NCBI GenBank assembly: GCA_002433675.1
Contig: DJIP01000184.1
Location: 511 to 6,481 of the forward strand
Length of the DNA stretch: 5,971 nucleotides
Source: Halomonas halophila
Lineage (GTDB): Bacteria; Pseudomonadota; Gammaproteobacteria; Pseudomonadales; Halomonadaceae
Reading direction: 5' to 3'
Shown here: one piece after another, positions 5,829 through 5,971 of the stretch
Layout: every line of letters begins with the position of its first letter
Numbering within the stretch: position 1 is the first letter of the stretch
Notes under the pieces: generated by a model
Told to the model about the DNA's origin: nothing
Database searches by the model: none
Seen by the model: the letters and a program-made list of their open reading frames with translations, nothing else
Made by a program: the position numbers and the translations under genes

Positions 5829-5971
5829 TCACGCCTTGATCAATCCCTGGTCACGCCGTCTTGCCCGAACCAGGGTCACACCGACCAGCGCCAGATTGAG
5901 CACGGCGCCCACCAGAGAGAAGGCCACCACAGCAACGAGATCGCTGTGATACACCCGAAACCCCACATACA
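5829..5971 (-). CDS. C-terminal end of an integral membrane protein, possibly polysaccharide flippase or polymerase (partial)
   Basis: Only the last 46 codons and a TGA stop are in the window; the gene runs off the right edge. The visible protein has one strongly hydrophobic segment of about 24 residues (from DLVAVVAF to VGVTLV), followed directly by a basic cluster (RARRR) and a short polar tail ending in LIKA. This is the pattern of a last transmembrane helix with a positively charged cytoplasmic end. In polysaccharide loci, a multi-span protein beside glycosyltransferases is most often a Wzx-type flippase or a Wzy-type polymerase, and the short basic tail fits the former slightly better. 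That assignment is contextual, because no family motif is visible. The stop lies 27 bases before the start of the next gene, so the two are almost certainly co-transcribed. It could equally be an acyltransferase or another transporter. Confidence 0.7.
   Translation of the reverse strand, partial: YVGFRVYHSDLVAVVAFSLVGAVLNLALVGVTLVRARRRDQGLIKA

Overview
The window looks like part of a polysaccharide biosynthesis locus (capsule, exopolysaccharide or O-antigen type) from a GC-rich Gram-negative bacterium. The GC-rich codon use, strong AAGGAG-type ribosome binding sites and protein style suggest a gammaproteobacterium, possibly of the Halomonadaceae. That placement is an inference from style; there is no taxonomic marker gene here.

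All convincing genes lie on the minus strand, so transcription runs from high to low coordinates. In that order they are: the C-terminal end of an integral membrane protein (5829-5971, perhaps a flippase or polymerase); two adjacent, related TupA-like ATP-grasp proteins (4815-5801 and 3884-4831) that overlap by 17 bases; a family 2 glycosyltransferase (2858-3781); and two GT-B fold, family 4-like glycosyltransferases (1493-2668 and 111-1334). Gaps are 27, -17, 102, 189 and 158 bases. This suggests a tightly coupled front part (membrane protein plus ATP-grasp pair) and a looser rear part that may be separately tuned. No gene-free stretch reaches 300 bases. The low-coordinate edge (about 1-58) resembles the terminus of an IS5-type insertion sequence with a possible CTAA target duplication.

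Working model (inference): the three glycosyltransferases add sugars to a lipid-linked repeat unit at the cytoplasmic face of the inner membrane. The two ATP-grasp enzymes attach amino acid-like or other carboxylate/amine groups to uronic acid or amino sugar residues, by analogy with TupA of teichuronopeptide synthesis. The membrane protein exports or polymerises the product.

The most distinctive features are the ATP-grasp pair, which align without gaps over their first 190 residues; a 12-base tandem repeat encoding a Ser/Glu-rich tail on the last glycosyltransferase; and a run of four in-frame Met-Gln codon pairs at the start of the other family 4 enzyme.
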